From Haemophilus sp. CCUG 60358 (GTDB lineage Bacteria > Pseudomonadota > Gammaproteobacteria > Enterobacterales > Pasteurellaceae): DNA of 29,722 bases. Below, in pieces: positions 9,116 through 18,552 of this stretch. The DNA is taken from contig NZ_LZOZ01000006.1 in NCBI RefSeq assembly GCF_001679485.1, positions 1 through 29,722 on the forward strand. The letters run 5' to 3'. The position numbers and the translations under genes are program-made. The notes below the pieces were generated by a model that searched no databases, was not told the DNA's origin, and worked only from the letters and a program-made list of their open reading frames with translations. How positions within the stretch are numbered: the first letter of the stretch is position 1; the number at the start of each line of letters is the position of its first letter.

Positions 9116-9742
9116 ATGAGACCATTAACTGCCAGACAACAAGAAGTGCTGGAACTCTTAAAACGCCATTTAGAAACCACGGGTATGCCGCCAACTCGTG
9201 CAGAAATTTCTCGTGAATTAGGCTTTAAATCCCCTAATGCGGCAGAAGAACATTTAAAAGCGCTTGCTCGTAAAGGTGCAATTGAAATTGTTGCGGGAGC
9301 TTCTCGCGGTATTCGCATTATTGATGATAGTGCTAATGATGAGGAAGAAGAGGGCTTACCGCTCATCGGTCGCGTAGCTGCAGGGGAACCAATTTTAGCC
9401 GAGCAACATATTGAAGGCACTTATCGTGTTGATGCTAATATGTTCAAACCACAAGCTGATTTCTTATTAAAAGTATATGGCCAATCTATGAAAGATATCG
9501 GTATTTTAGATGGCGATCTTCTTGCCGTACATAGCACAAAAGATGTGCGAAATGGACAGATTGTTGTTGCCCGAATTGAAGATGAAGTGACAGTAAAACG
9601 CTTAGAACGCAAAGGCTCAGTTATTTATCTGCATGCAGAAAATGAAGAGTTTCAGCCAATTGTCGTTAATCTTGAAGAACAGCCTCATTTTGAAATTGAA
9701 GGGATTGCAGTAGGGATCATTCGTAATAACGCTTGGATGTAA
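9116..9742 (+). CDS. lexA: SOS repressor LexA
   Basis: LexA represses DNA-damage genes and cleaves itself when RecA filaments form. The 208 residues contain the winged helix at the N-terminus ([25 protein letters not shown]) and the S24 self-cleavage domain. The cleavage site is the Ala89-Gly90 bond in VAAGEP. The catalytic serine is in GQSMKD (Ser124) and the lysine in VTVKRL (Lys161); each is five positions later than in E. coli. The ATG at 9116 lies 5 bases after AGGAG. A GTG two codons upstream overlaps the ribosome site and is unlikely to be the start. Confidence 0.97.
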   Translation: MRPLTARQQEVLELLKRHLETTGMPPTRAEISRELGFKSPNAAEEHLKALARKGAIEIVAGASRGIRIIDDSANDEEEEGLPLIGRVAAGEPILAEQHIEGTYRVDANMFKPQADFLLKVYGQSMKDIGILDGDLLAVHSTKDVRNGQIVVARIEDEVTVKRLERKGSVIYLHAENEEFQPIVVNLEEQPHFEIEGIAVGIIRNNAWM

Positions 9743-9747
9743 TGATG

Positions 9748-9788
9748 AAAGTGCGGTGAGAAAATAAAGTGTTTTTTGACCGCACTTT
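9748..9788 (+). terminator. inverted pair of uptake cores after lexA, possible terminator
   Basis: AAAGTGCGGT (9748-9757) and ACCGCACTTT (9779-9788) are perfect complements around a 21-base loop, but only a weak T-run follows. It may act as an inefficient terminator between lexA and dapF or be simply a pair of uptake sites. Confidence 0.5.
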
Positions 9789-9863
9789 GTCTATTCTGGC
9801 TATTTGCCATTCGGTTTATTGCTCTCTATAATGCCAAAAAATTTTCAAATCAAGGAAGGAAAC

Positions 9864-10688
9864 ATGCAGTTTTCCAAAATGCATGGCCTTGGCAATGACT
9901 TTGTTGTTGTTGATGCTGTGACACAAAATGCCTATTTTACCCCTGAAACCATTAAACGCTTAGCCGATCGTCATCGTGGAATTGGTTTTGATCAGCTTTT
10001 AATTGTTGAGCCACCTTATGATCCAGATTTAGATTTCCATTATCGTATTTTTAATGCAGATGGTAGTGAAGTGTCGCAATGTGGAAATGGAGCAAGATGT
10101 TTTGCGCGTTTTGTCACCTTAAAAGGGCTGACCAATAAAAAGGATATTGCAGTAAGCACGCAAAAAGGAAAAATGGTTTTAACGGTAAAAGAAGATGGGC
10201 AAATTCGTGTCAATATGGGCGAGCCGATTTGGGAACCCAATAAAATTCCTTTTACTGCAAACAAATTTGAAAAAAACTATATTTTACGTACCGATGTTCA
10301 AACAGTGCTTTGTGGTGCAGTATCAATGGGCAATCCACATTGTGTTGTTCAAGTGGACGATATTGAAACAGCCAATGTTGCAGAGTTAGGTCCATTATTA
10401 GAAAATCACGAACGTTTTCCGGAAAGGGTAAACGCAGGATTTATGCAAGTCGTCAATCGTAACCACATTAAATTGCGTGTATATGAACGTGGTGCAGGTG
10501 AAACGCAAGCGTGTGGCAGTGGTGCTTGTGCTGCAGCTGCGGTAGGAATTATGCAAGGTTTACTTGATAGTAAAGTGCAAGTTGATCTACCTGGTGGTAG
10601 CTTGTTTATTGAGTGGGAAGGCGTAGACTCAGCGCTTTATATGACGGGTGAGGCGACTCATATCTATGATGGTAATATTCACCTTTAA
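9864..10688 (+). CDS. dapF: diaminopimelate epimerase DapF
   Basis: DapF interconverts LL- and meso-diaminopimelate, giving the peptidoglycan precursor and the substrate for lysine synthesis, in the cytoplasm. The start [17 protein letters not shown] is the family N-terminus, and the ATG at 9864 follows a strong AAGGAAGGA. The two active-site cysteines are present, Cys73 in QCGNGARC and Cys217 in [10 protein letters not shown], the numbering known for the H. influenzae enzyme. Length, 274 residues, is also as in H. influenzae. A 20-codon upstream extension of the open frame has no ribosome site and is left out. Confidence 0.97.
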   Translation: MQFSKMHGLGNDFVVVDAVTQNAYFTPETIKRLADRHRGIGFDQLLIVEPPYDPDLDFHYRIFNADGSEVSQCGNGARCFARFVTLKGLTNKKDIAVSTQKGKMVLTVKEDGQIRVNMGEPIWEPNKIPFTANKFEKNYILRTDVQTVLCGAVSMGNPHCVVQVDDIETANVAELGPLLENHERFPERVNAGFMQVVNRNHIKLRVYERGAGETQACGSGACAAAAVGIMQGLLDSKVQVDLPGGSLFIEWEGVDSALYMTGEATHIYDGNIHL

Positions 10689-10705
10689 TCTCTTCTAATC
10701 TGAAT

Positions 10706-10738
10706 AAAAAATGCGTGGATACGATCCACACATTTTTT
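10706..10738. terminator. bidirectional terminator between dapF and carbonic anhydrase
   Basis: AAAAAATG and GTGGAT (10706-10720, split by one unpaired C) pair with ATCCAC and CATTTTTT (10724-10738, split by one A) around an ACG loop. A- and T-runs at the ends suit both convergent genes. Confidence 0.82.
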
Positions 10739-10740
10739 AC

Positions 10741-11493
10741 TTATTGTTCAACTTCCATGTCACGTTGATTTAATGGTTGCGTTGGGCGGTTGTTTTTCCC
10801 TTCCATCTCTTCTATCGTGGCAATTTGTGCTTTACTTGCTTGAATTGGTGCTTTAAAAATGGTCCAAGCCACGTTTTCACTACAAGGTGGAGTAGTGAGT
10901 GATCCATTTAAGCGGAAGCGTGCCATCTCTTTTGGCATTAGTGCTTGAATATCAAGTGGTTGAGCCAATTTTTCTTTTTGTCCAAAGGTGAATTTTTTCT
11001 CAACGACTGGTGCTAATGCTGGATTAGCTTCGCCTTCATTGACCATCACGGCAACAACCGCCAAGGCTTTATCTTCACTTTGATGGACAAAATGAATTTC
11101 TAAAGGATAATGTTGGCGTTTAAAGGTATGCTCACTTGGTGTGTGAAAGTGAAATTGTTTTAAATAAAATGGTTTATTGTTGAGCGTAATAAATGGGGCA
11201 TTTTCTTGTGCAACACTGACTTGCACGGTATGTCCATTGTTTTCCACTTGATACTCCGCAGGGAAGTAATTCATCTTAAGTGGTTTATTTGCTACTTTCA
11301 TTCCGTTATCAGCTTCGAGATTAACAGGCGACTGAACCTTCCCTAGCTTACAGGTTTGATACTCGGTGAGCAAATCACCCCAATGTTCAGGGCTTTCTTT
11401 CCCATTATAAGACCAATGTGCTTTATGCGTTTGGGCAAATGATGTTGCACTTAATGCGATAAGTAAGCTAGAAAGCAATAGACGAATCTTCAT
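10741..11493 (-). CDS. periplasmic alpha-class carbonic anhydrase
   Basis: The enzyme hydrates CO2 to bicarbonate at a zinc centre. A clear Sec signal peptide (MKIRLLLSSLLIALSATSFA, cut before QTHKAHW) sends it to the periplasm. Zinc ligands are visible in QFHFHTPSEH and in EIHFVH, and SLTTPPCSE is the conserved substrate-pocket segment. The family's WSYNG and SPVNL motifs lie near the N-terminus. The start is the ATG at 11493 behind GGAGAGG, giving 250 residues; upstream codons of the same frame are not protein-like. It stands alone between convergent dapF and upstream dusC. Confidence 0.93.
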   Translation of the reverse strand: MKIRLLLSSLLIALSATSFAQTHKAHWSYNGKESPEHWGDLLTEYQTCKLGKVQSPVNLEADNGMKVANKPLKMNYFPAEYQVENNGHTVQVSVAQENAPFITLNNKPFYLKQFHFHTPSEHTFKRQHYPLEIHFVHQSEDKALAVVAVMVNEGEANPALAPVVEKKFTFGQKEKLAQPLDIQALMPKEMARFRLNGSLTTPPCSENVAWTIFKAPIQASKAQIATIEEMEGKNNRPTQPLNQRDMEVEQ

Positions 11494-11645
11494 AAGGCAC
11501 CTCTCCTTTTTTGTGGTATATGCCTCATTGATTCTACTTGTTCTGTATGATAACTTTTTGATTTTGGTCAAGTTTTGTTTGGGTGTTGAACTCATCGTAC
11601 GAGTGATAAAATGCTAAAAAAACCGTCTATTTCGACCGCACTTTT

Positions 11646-12578
11646 TTAGCCCTGACAGAGTCTTTCTTTCAGATCTTCTGCAGTTTTGCTGGTTTTAATT
11701 CGTTCAAAAACGATATCCGCTTCAGGATATTCTTTATTGAGATAGCGTAGCCATTGTTTGATGCGGGCAACATGATAAAAACCAGAATCATGGAAGTTTT
11801 CCATTTCTGCATATTTTTGTAAGATTTTTTGAATATCCGCCCAAGGCATTTTTTCGCAATTTTGTTTAAGTACAAGGCTTAAGTTTGGGATATTTAATGC
11901 ACCACGCCCGACCATTAGATCTTTGCAACCTGCCGCTTTCAAACATGCTTGACCATCTTCCCAACGCCAAATTTCACCATTAGCAATTACTGGGATTGTT
12001 AAGCGAGATCTCACTTCACCGATTTTCTCCCAATTGATGCGATCAGCACGATAGCCATCGGCTTTGGTTCTGCCGTGAATGGTGATTTCAGTGGCGCCAC
12101 CTTGTTGTACTGCGTCGGCAATTTCAAAAGCTTGTGAAGTACAATCCCAACCTAATCGCACTTTCACACTGACAGGTAAATGACTAGGTACGGTTTTTCG
12201 TAAGGCTAGAGTCGCTTGATAAATTAATTCAGGTTGTTTGAGTAGAGCTGCGCCTCCGTTACTGCCATTAACGGTTTTGGATGGGCAGCCGCAATTCAAA
12301 TCAATACCATGTGAGCCTAGCTCAATGGCACGATGGGCATTTTCAGCAAGACAGTTAGGATGTTGACCTAAAAGTTGGACGCGAACGGGTGTTTTAGAAG
12401 GGGTAAAGCCCTGATTTTTGAGTTCAGGACAAAGACGATAAAAGACTTTTTCAGGTAAGAGTTGATCCACCACGCGGACAAATTCGGTGATGCAGAGATC
12501 ATATTCATTCACTTCGGTTAAAAGCTGACGAACGAAAGGATCAAGGACCCCTTGCATGGGGGCGAGGATAACACGCAC
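11646..12578 (-). CDS. dusC: tRNA-dihydrouridine(16) synthase DusC
   Basis: DusC reduces uridine 16 in the D-loop of tRNAs using FMN and NADPH. The match to E. coli DusC is long and close: [49 protein letters not shown] with the catalytic cysteine, [22 protein letters not shown] and [11 protein letters not shown]. Dus paralogues differ in these places, so the DusC assignment is firm. The start codon is GTG at 12578, sharing one base with the djlA stop (TAGTG), so translation is probably coupled to djlA. A T-run with a weak stem and an uptake core follows the stop. Confidence 0.93.
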   Translation of the reverse strand: MRVILAPMQGVLDPFVRQLLTEVNEYDLCITEFVRVVDQLLPEKVFYRLCPELKNQGFTPSKTPVRVQLLGQHPNCLAENAHRAIELGSHGIDLNCGCPSKTVNGSNGGAALLKQPELIYQATLALRKTVPSHLPVSVKVRLGWDCTSQAFEIADAVQQGGATEITIHGRTKADGYRADRINWEKIGEVRSRLTIPVIANGEIWRWEDGQACLKAAGCKDLMVGRGALNIPNLSLVLKQNCEKMPWADIQKILQKYAEMENFHDSGFYHVARIKQWLRYLNKEYPEADIVFERIKTSKTAEDLKERLCQG

Positions 12579-13444
12579 TATTTCCAGCCTTTCACTTTAC
12601 AAATTAAATCGTAAGCGGCTTGGATTTGTTGCGCTTTTTCTTTGGCCATTTCCATCATTTCTGGCGGTAAGCCTTTAGCCACTAATTTATCCGGATGATG
12701 CTCATTCATTAAACGACGATATGCACGTTTTACAGCATTGCGATCGTCACTTTCACTCACGCCCAATACTTTATAAGCATCACTTAATGTAGGTCCTGAA
12801 GATTGTTGGTATCCGCCCTGTTGTTGGTATTGGTAGCCACCTTGCTGTTGATAACCGCCTTGTTGGTATTGGCGATAGAATCCACCTTGGGTAAATTGAC
12901 GAGCCGCAATTTCCATTGCGAGCATTTGCTCAAACTGCATACGGGAAAGACCAAGCTCTTCAGCCACCACATAAAGCACTTCTTTTTCTGAGTCATGTAA
13001 TTGAGAATCAGCAAATGCGGCTTGCACTTGTACGTGCAAGAACATTCTCAGTAAATCAGCCCGTTGTCCACATCCAATGCGGAATTCGCGAATCACCTGA
13101 CGTAGTGGGAAATCTGTTGCTTTACCTCGACTAAATGCCTCTTGAGCAAGTTTGCGATGACTCTCATCTAATTGCATCTGGTTCATCAATTGATTTGCCA
13201 GTTGAATATCTTCTTCTGTTACTCGACCTTTGGATTTACTTAAATGTCCAAGTACCGCAAAAGTCGTTTGCATGAAAAGCGCTTGTCGGGTCGTTTTTTT
13301 CTTAAAAAAGCTAGAGTTAACCGAACCAAGCTCATAGAGTTTTTTATCTGCGATTGAACCTAAAATGAGTCCTGCGATGGCACCGAAAAAACCACCCCAT
13401 TTAAAACCGAGAAAAACGCCGATAATCTTTCCAAAAAAATACAT
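12578..13444 (-). CDS. djlA: membrane-anchored DnaJ-like co-chaperone DjlA
   Basis: DjlA stimulates DnaK ATPase from the inner membrane. It has one N-terminal hydrophobic segment ([19 protein letters not shown]), a central TerB-like helical domain (about residues 55-175), a glutamine/glycine/tyrosine-rich linker, and a C-terminal J domain (about 220-288) with the essential HPD in NEHHPDKL. The linker contains repeats of the type QQGGYQ that could change in number by slippage. The gene reads into dusC with a one-base overlap. Confidence 0.94.
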   Translation of the reverse strand: MYFFGKIIGVFLGFKWGGFFGAIAGLILGSIADKKLYELGSVNSSFFKKKTTRQALFMQTTFAVLGHLSKSKGRVTEEDIQLANQLMNQMQLDESHRKLAQEAFSRGKATDFPLRQVIREFRIGCGQRADLLRMFLHVQVQAAFADSQLHDSEKEVLYVVAEELGLSRMQFEQMLAMEIAARQFTQGGFYRQYQQGGYQQQGGYQYQQQGGYQQSSGPTLSDAYKVLGVSESDDRNAVKRAYRRLMNEHHPDKLVAKGLPPEMMEMAKEKAQQIQAAYDLICKVKGWK

Positions 13445-13489
13445 TCTCTTCCCCTAAAGTGCGGTCAAAAAGGTCTTATTGATAATAAT

Positions 13490-13511
13490 GGGCAGACGCA
13501 AATGTCTGCCC
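13490..13511 (-). terminator. hairpin downstream of pyrE
   Basis: GGGCAGAC (13490-13497) and GTCTGCCC (13504-13511) form an 8-bp GC-rich stem with a 6-base loop. The following minus-strand sequence is AT-rich (ATTATTATC) but not a true T-run. It probably ends the rph-pyrE transcript. Confidence 0.6.
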
Positions 13512-13552
13512 TTACATTAATATGGCTTTATTCTTATTTTTCAAGTAATGAA

Positions 13553-14194
13553 TTACACACCATAACTTTCACGATAAGCACGCATCGCTGGCAAATATTG
13601 CTGATAATCGGCTTCGTTTTCAATGAATTGCATTAAATCATCGAAATCAATAATAGAAAGGACTTGGCACTGATAGTCTCGTTCCACTTCTTGAATGGCG
13701 GAAAGCTCGCCTTTGCCTTTTTCCTGACGGTTTAATGCAATAAATACGGCGGCTAATTTGGTATTGTTGGCTTCAAGAAGCGCCATGGATTCACGAATAG
13801 CAGTGCCTGCGGTGATCACATCATCGACTAACAACACATTTCCGGCTAATGGGCTACCGATCAAATTACCACCTTCACCGTGATCTTTCGCTTCTTTGCG
13901 ATTAAAGCAAACAGGTGTATCACGATTAAATTGATTGAATAGTGCAATGGAAACGCTCGTCGCAATCGGAATACCTTTATAGGCAGGTCCAAAAATGACA
14001 TCAAAATCGACCGCACTTGATTGAATTGCTTTCGCGTAGTATTCACCTAAGCGAGCAAGATCTGCGCCAGTACTAAACAATCCGGCATTGAAAAAATAAG
14101 GACTTTTTCGACCTGATTTTAGGGTAAATTCACCAAATTTGAGCACTTGGCGGCTCAGCGCGAATTTAATAAATTCGATTTTGTAGCTTTCCAT
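13553..14194 (-). CDS. pyrE: orotate phosphoribosyltransferase PyrE
   Basis: PyrE joins orotate with PRPP to give orotidine monophosphate in pyrimidine synthesis. The PRPP-binding motif [16 protein letters not shown] is intact, as are the flexible-loop residues in [13 protein letters not shown] and the N-terminal [16 protein letters not shown]. The length of 213 residues is standard. It lies 9 bases after rph, and its ribosome site AGGAAC overlaps the rph stop codon, so the two form the rph-pyrE operon as in E. coli. An uptake core lies within the gene at 14010-14018. Confidence 0.97.
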   Translation of the reverse strand: MESYKIEFIKFALSRQVLKFGEFTLKSGRKSPYFFNAGLFSTGADLARLGEYYAKAIQSSAVDFDVIFGPAYKGIPIATSVSIALFNQFNRDTPVCFNRKEAKDHGEGGNLIGSPLAGNVLLVDDVITAGTAIRESMALLEANNTKLAAVFIALNRQEKGKGELSAIQEVERDYQCQVLSIIDFDDLMQFIENEADYQQYLPAMRAYRESYGV

Positions 14195-14203
14195 TTTTTG
14201 TTC

Positions 14204-14920
14204 CTATAAACCTAATGCTTCACGTTGTGCAGCGAAGATTTGTTCGCAGCCTTGTTTTGCTAAGCCCAATAAGGTGAGTAATTCTTCGTGGCTGAATGGT
14301 TCACCTTCTGCAGTACCTTGCACTTCGATCATGCGGCCATCTTCCATCATCACAACGTTCATGTCTGTTTCAGCGGCTGAATCTTCCACATATTCCAAAT
14401 CACACACGGCTTCACCTTCAACAATTCCAACCGAAATTGCAGCAACCAGACCTTTGATTGGATTGGTTTTTAATGTGCCGTTAGCGATTAAACCGTTGAT
14501 AGCATCACATAAAGCCACTGCTGCACCAGTGATAGAAGCAGTTCTTGTACCGCCATCCGCTTGAATCACATCGCAGTCTAAGGTAATAGAACGTTCACCA
14601 AGGGCTTCTAAGTCAACCATTGCACGCAATGAACGTGCGATTAAGCGTTGAATTTCCATAGTACGTCCACCTTGTTTGCCTTTTGCGGCTTCACGTTGCA
14701 TACGGCTGTGTGTCGAGCGTGGTAACATGCCATATTCTGCTGTCACCCAACCTTGATTTTGTCCTTTTAAGAAACGCGGTACGCTTTCATCAACACTCGC
14801 CGTACACAATACTTTAGTATCACCAAATTCTACTAATACTGAGCCTTCAGCATGTTTCGTGTAATTACGGGTGATTTTAATTGGGCGAGATTGATGATTT
14901 TCACGATTATTTGGACGCAT
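14204..14920 (-). CDS. rph: ribonuclease PH
   Basis: RNase PH is a phosphate-dependent exonuclease that trims the 3' ends of tRNA precursors. The 238 residues fit the family throughout: [84 protein letters not shown] and [11 protein letters not shown]. The start ATG at 14920 has AGGAAT upstream. The frame is intact, unlike the known frameshift in E. coli K-12. It is the first gene of rph-pyrE. Confidence 0.97.
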   Translation of the reverse strand: MRPNNRENHQSRPIKITRNYTKHAEGSVLVEFGDTKVLCTASVDESVPRFLKGQNQGWVTAEYGMLPRSTHSRMQREAAKGKQGGRTMEIQRLIARSLRAMVDLEALGERSITLDCDVIQADGGTRTASITGAAVALCDAINGLIANGTLKTNPIKGLVAAISVGIVEGEAVCDLEYVEDSAAETDMNVVMMEDGRMIEVQGTAEGEPFSHEELLTLLGLAKQGCEQIFAAQREALGL

Positions 14921-14946
14921 TCTGAATTCCTTTATTTTTATTGATA

Positions 14947-14977
14947 AAAAAGCGTGCCTATTTTAGCACGCTTTTCA
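14947..14977 (-). terminator. terminator between dauA and rph
   Basis: AAAAGCGTGC (14948-14957) and GCACGCTTTT (14966-14975) form a 10-bp stem with an 8-base loop. Read on the minus strand it is followed by a T-run, so it ends the dauA transcript just ahead of the rph promoter region. Confidence 0.85.
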
Positions 14978-14982
14978 CTGTT

Positions 14983-16725
14983 TTATGGATTTGCTTGTTC
15001 AAACTCACGAATTTTATTAAAGACATCTTGTAAATCTGAGCCGTAGTTGATTTTTTGCAATTCCGGTACCGAGTTTGATTTCACTAACATTCTGAGTGGT
15101 TGGAACTGCATATTGCACAAGTAGATTTGTTGATGTGGCAACATATGTTGTACAAAGTGAGTGAGTGCATGAATGCCCCCAGTATCGAGCACGGTCACGG
15201 CATCGCATTGCAATACAATATGTTTGATCTCGTGATCCGTATGTACGGTTTTATCGTGCAAATCCGCAAAGAGTTTATCTGCCGCCGCAAAGAACAATGG
15301 GCCACTGATACGATAAGCTAACACATCATTCAGATCTTCTGGTGCAGGTTGCTCAATAGCTTTTGTCATTTCCGCAATGGTGCGGATAAACAAGAGACTC
15401 GCCAATAATACGCCAACTGAGATGGCAATCACCATATCGAATAATACAGTGAGAATTAGGCAAGTGAACAACACCGCAATTTCATTTTGTGTGGAACGAC
15501 GCGCCAAACGAATAATTTCAGGCACGTTCGCCATATGCCAAGCCACCATTAACAACAATGCGGCCATGGAAGAAAGTGGCAAGTAAGACAGGGCATTCGC
15601 AAAGAATAACAGTGAGAATAAGACCAAGAGTGCATGAACAACACTAGATATTGGTGATACCGCACCCGATTTCACATTAGCTGCTGAGCGCGCAATGGCT
15701 GCGGTTGCAGTAATCCCGCCTAAGAATGGCGAAACAATATTACCTAAACCCTGAGCAAGCAGTTCATTATTGGAGCGATGTTTAGTGTCAGTCATGTTAT
15801 CTAAAATGACCGCACAAAGTAGTGATTCAATCGCACCTAATACTGCCATTGAAAAGGCTGCAGGTAAGAGCGTCTGTATGCGATCAAAATTCCAATTGAT
15901 GATTTCACCCTGCGCGTTTGGAATATTCCAAGGCAAGGCAAATTCAGGCAAGACATTAGGGATGCCATTTCCCATTGTGCCATCCGCTAAGGTGTAGTGG
16001 AACGCCGTACCAATAGTTTCAACCGAGAAACCAAATTGCCCTAAAGCTAATGCCATCAGTGTACCAATAATCACAGCAGGTAAATGACCAGGCACAGGTA
16101 AACGAAGTTTGTGCCATTGTGTGAGCACAAATAAGGTGACGACACCAACAGCGGTATCAGCCCAGCTAATCGTCGGAAGTGCGGTCAAAATAGCCTGTAC
16201 TTTTTCAATATAGTGAGATGGCATTTGGGCAATATCTAAACCTAAGAAATCTTTGATTTGTAATGTACCGATGGTAATGCCAATCCCGCAGGTAAAGCCC
16301 AGTGTAACGGGGAGAGGAATGTACTCAATTAGTCGTCCTAATCGAGACAAGGCCATGATGACTAAAATAATCCCCGAAAGTAGCGTTGCCATGAGCAAAC
16401 CACTGAGTCCAAATTTTTGGGTGACGGGATATAAAATCACGACAAATGCCGCGGTTGGTCCTGAAATATTAAAACGAGATCCACCGGTTAACGCAATCAC
16501 GATACCAGCCACGATAGCCGTATAAAGACCATGTTGTGGTGGAACACCGCTGGCGATCGCTAAGGCCATGGATAGGGGAATCGCAATGACTCCCACGGTG
16601 AGCCCCGCGATAATATCTTTAATCAATTTTTGTTTTCCGTAACCTTCACGGAAAGATTCTTTCAATGCGCTAAATGGTTTTACAGCCAGAAACACATTTT
16701 TAGAAAAGAGAGATTTGATTTGCAT
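14983..16725 (-). CDS. dauA: SulP-family transporter DauA (C4-dicarboxylate/anion)
   Basis: This inner-membrane carrier belongs to the SLC26/SulP family. About the first 450 residues form the membrane transport domain ([64 protein letters not shown]). A C-terminal cytoplasmic STAS domain (about 475-575) contains [10 protein letters not shown]. It follows E. coli DauA (YchM) closely, a carrier of succinate and other C4-dicarboxylates; the substrate here is inferred. The ATG at 16725 has no clear ribosome site. An uptake core is embedded at 16177-16185. Confidence 0.9.
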   Translation of the reverse strand: MQIKSLFSKNVFLAVKPFSALKESFREGYGKQKLIKDIIAGLTVGVIAIPLSMALAIASGVPPQHGLYTAIVAGIVIALTGGSRFNISGPTAAFVVILYPVTQKFGLSGLLMATLLSGIILVIMALSRLGRLIEYIPLPVTLGFTCGIGITIGTLQIKDFLGLDIAQMPSHYIEKVQAILTALPTISWADTAVGVVTLFVLTQWHKLRLPVPGHLPAVIIGTLMALALGQFGFSVETIGTAFHYTLADGTMGNGIPNVLPEFALPWNIPNAQGEIINWNFDRIQTLLPAAFSMAVLGAIESLLCAVILDNMTDTKHRSNNELLAQGLGNIVSPFLGGITATAAIARSAANVKSGAVSPISSVVHALLVLFSLLFFANALSYLPLSSMAALLLMVAWHMANVPEIIRLARRSTQNEIAVLFTCLILTVLFDMVIAISVGVLLASLLFIRTIAEMTKAIEQPAPEDLNDVLAYRISGPLFFAAADKLFADLHDKTVHTDHEIKHIVLQCDAVTVLDTGGIHALTHFVQHMLPHQQIYLCNMQFQPLRMLVKSNSVPELQKINYGSDLQDVFNKIREFEQANP

Positions 16726-16849
16726 AAAAATACGACAATAAAAAGGAATAAGTTTATATTTTAGCTAAAAGGAATAGGATTTTTTATGTTCTAGCTCAAA
16801 AAACTTGACTAATCTTAGATAAATCTTTATATTTCACGCACTTCAAAAC

Positions 16850-16939
16850 GGTGAGATGTCCGAGTGGTTGAAGGAGCACGCCTGGAAAGCGTGTATGTGC
16901 GAAAGTGCATCGGGGGTTCGAATCCCCCTCTCACCGCCA
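16850..16939 (+). tRNA. tRNA-Ser (anticodon GGA)
   Basis: The 90-base sequence folds as a class II tRNA with a long variable arm. The acceptor stem pairs GGTGAGA with TCTCACC, followed by the discriminator G and an encoded CCA. The anticodon GGA is at 16884-16886, and the T-loop reads GTTCGAATCC. The 3' end is the integration site of the downstream element: its last 15 bases recur at 28287-28301. The copy is intact after integration. Confidence 0.97.
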
Positions 16940-16940
16940 T
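16926..16940 (+). repeat. attL core, 15-bp direct repeat
   Basis: CCCTCTCACCGCCAT covers the last bases of the tRNA-Ser T-arm, acceptor strand and CCA plus one base. The identical 15 bases recur at 28287-28301. It is the expected crossover region of a tRNA-targeting tyrosine integrase. Confidence 0.9.
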
Positions 16941-17052
16941 GAACCCTGTCAAATAATGTCTTTCTTGTCAAAAAACAACGTAAAAACAATAATTTAGTTA
17001 TATCTAATCTGTTTCTTTCGTTGGTCTATGTTTGTCTTTGTTTCCGTTTTTA

Positions 17053-17071
17053 ACTCCCTAATTTACTCCCT
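17053..17071 (+). repeat. paired ACTCCCT repeats, candidate integrase arm sites (left)
   Basis: ACTCCCT occurs at 17053-17059 and 17065-17071, exactly 12 bases apart in the same orientation. The same pair with the same spacing is found near attR (28204-28222). Short direct repeats of this kind near both att sites are typical of arm-type integrase binding sites. Assignment by position and pattern only. Confidence 0.55.
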
Positions 17072-17136
17072 CACTTTTGGGGCGTTTTTCGAGGGAATTA
17101 AAACGGCTAAGTTTTAATCAAACAAAGGCTTTTATC

Positions 17137-18351
17137 ATGAAATTAAATAAACCATTCACAGACACTTTTTTACAGTCACTAAAACCCAAAGCTAAAGAAT
17201 ACACCAAGCACGATGGCAAAGAATCTGGCTTAATGATTAGGGTAAAACCAAATAAAACGAAAACCTTTTACTTTGTTTATTCTTTTACTGGTAAATATAA
17301 GAAAATGAGCTTAGGAGAATATCCGACACTTTCTTTAATTTTTGCCCGTGAAATGGTGAAAGAATATAAAGGGCTTATTTATAGAAATATTGATCCGCTT
17401 GCTTATCGGAAAACATTACAAAACCCAGTAGAGGAAAATAAACTCACCTTTTCAGAAATGGCAGAGAAATGGCGAGATAAACGCTTAAAACAAGGCAAAT
17501 TCAAAGCTCAGACAATTAATGAGTCCTTTCGCCGTGTAGAACTCCATTTGTTCTCAAAGATCGGGAATTTGCCGATTGATGAAGCAAATTTGAAAACCTT
17601 TGAACCCGCGCTTTCACCGTTAAAAAACTCAAATACACTTTACAAAATAAACATTGCGATTAATCAGATTTTCAGAATGGCAGAGGATGAAGATTTGATT
17701 GTTAAGAATCCGTTTAGAAAAATTCATGATGAATTTACTTACATTGAAACTAAGAATCACCCGACACTTGCACCAGAAGACTTGCCACGTTTATTTAGAG
17801 TATTGCAAGGCGCAGATTTGAAGAAACCAACCTCACTTTTAATCGAATGGCAATTATTAAGCATTTTGCGTAGTTCTGAGGCGGTTAGCATTGAATGGGC
17901 TGATATTGACTGGGAAGCGAAAGCCCTACATATTCCAGCTGAACGAATGAAAGGCGGTAAACGACCGCACAGTATACCGCTTTCTTCTCAAGCCTTGAAT
18001 GTGCTAGATCAAATGCGCCGTTATACTGGAAATCGTAAATATGTGTTTTGTTCACGCATAGCACCTTTTAATAAACCGATGAATAGCGGGGCTGCAAATG
18101 TAGCCTTGAAGCGAATGGGATTTAAGGATTTATTGGTTGCGCATGGTTTGCGTAGTATCGCAAGCACTTATTTGCATGAATTAGACCGCTTCTCATCAGA
18201 AGCGATTGAATTATGTTTATCTCATGAAAATAGGGGAAAAGTCCGTAAAGCCTACGATAAATCGAAGAAGTGGAAATCAAGACAAGCTATTATGCAATGT
18301 TGGGGCGATTATGTAGAGCAATGTAAACTAGAAGCGATGAAAGCAGGATAA
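17137..18351 (+). CDS. int: tyrosine-recombinase integrase of the satellite
   Basis: The integrase inserts and excises the element at tRNA-Ser. It has an N-terminal arm-binding domain of the DUF4102 type (KEYTKHDGKESGLMIRVKP), a core-binding domain (about residues 105-195) and a C-terminal catalytic domain. The catalytic residues are Arg245 in ILRSSEAV, His336 and Arg339 in HGLRS, His363 in LSHEN and the nucleophile Tyr373 in RKAYDKS. The start is the ATG at 17137, 404 residues; a TTG 20 codons upstream is possible but weaker. It lies beside attL, as in P4-type islands, and ends at a bidirectional terminator. Confidence 0.95.
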   Translation: MKLNKPFTDTFLQSLKPKAKEYTKHDGKESGLMIRVKPNKTKTFYFVYSFTGKYKKMSLGEYPTLSLIFAREMVKEYKGLIYRNIDPLAYRKTLQNPVEENKLTFSEMAEKWRDKRLKQGKFKAQTINESFRRVELHLFSKIGNLPIDEANLKTFEPALSPLKNSNTLYKINIAINQIFRMAEDEDLIVKNPFRKIHDEFTYIETKNHPTLAPEDLPRLFRVLQGADLKKPTSLLIEWQLLSILRSSEAVSIEWADIDWEAKALHIPAERMKGGKRPHSIPLSSQALNVLDQMRRYTGNRKYVFCSRIAPFNKPMNSGAANVALKRMGFKDLLVAHGLRSIASTYLHELDRFSSEAIELCLSHENRGKVRKAYDKSKKWKSRQAIMQCWGDYVEQCKLEAMKAG

Positions 18352-18357
18352 ACCAAC

Positions 18358-18377
18358 AAGGGCGGGTAACCGCCCTT
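18358..18377. terminator. bidirectional terminator after the integrase
   Basis: AAGGGCGG (18358-18365) pairs with CCGCCCTT (18370-18377) around a 4-base loop, followed by TTATTC on the plus strand. The right arm touches the stop codon of the convergent small gene when that is read in its acidic frame, supporting 18377 as the end of that gene. Confidence 0.75.
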
Positions 18378-18552
18378 TATTCTTCCTCGCATTCGTCTTC
18401 ATCTTCGTACTCATCATAATAGATTGGCTCAATGTACTTTTCTTTAGGATTACCTTTTGCTTTATCTTCTTTTTCTGTGCTGCAATAGCTGGATTCACAG
18501 AACTTATAGCTATACCTAGCGCAAAGAAATAAGTTAAAACCTGTTTAATCAT
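18377..18552 (-). pseudogene. small secreted acidic protein gene, apparently frameshifted
   Basis: From the ATG at 18552 the frame encodes a convincing signal peptide (MIKQVLTYFFALGIAISSVN, then PAIAAQ). After codon 26 it meets a run of five A (18470-18474, minus strand). In the original frame the rest is basic, unstructured and runs into the integrase gene. In the -1 frame it reads EDKAKGNPKEKYIEP then YYDEYEDEDECEEE and stops at 18377, right at the terminator. One extra A would give an intact protein of about 59 residues. I therefore call a single-base deletion, a sequencing error, or programmed slippage. Function unknown; product probably periplasmic. Confidence 0.5.

Noticed and set aside
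9040..9420. 126-codon minus-strand frame opposite lexA
   Set aside because: It overlaps the SOS boxes and the conserved lexA gene; a serine-rich shadow frame.
14274..14564. 96-codon frame opposite rph
   Set aside because: Serine/proline-rich shadow of a highly conserved gene.
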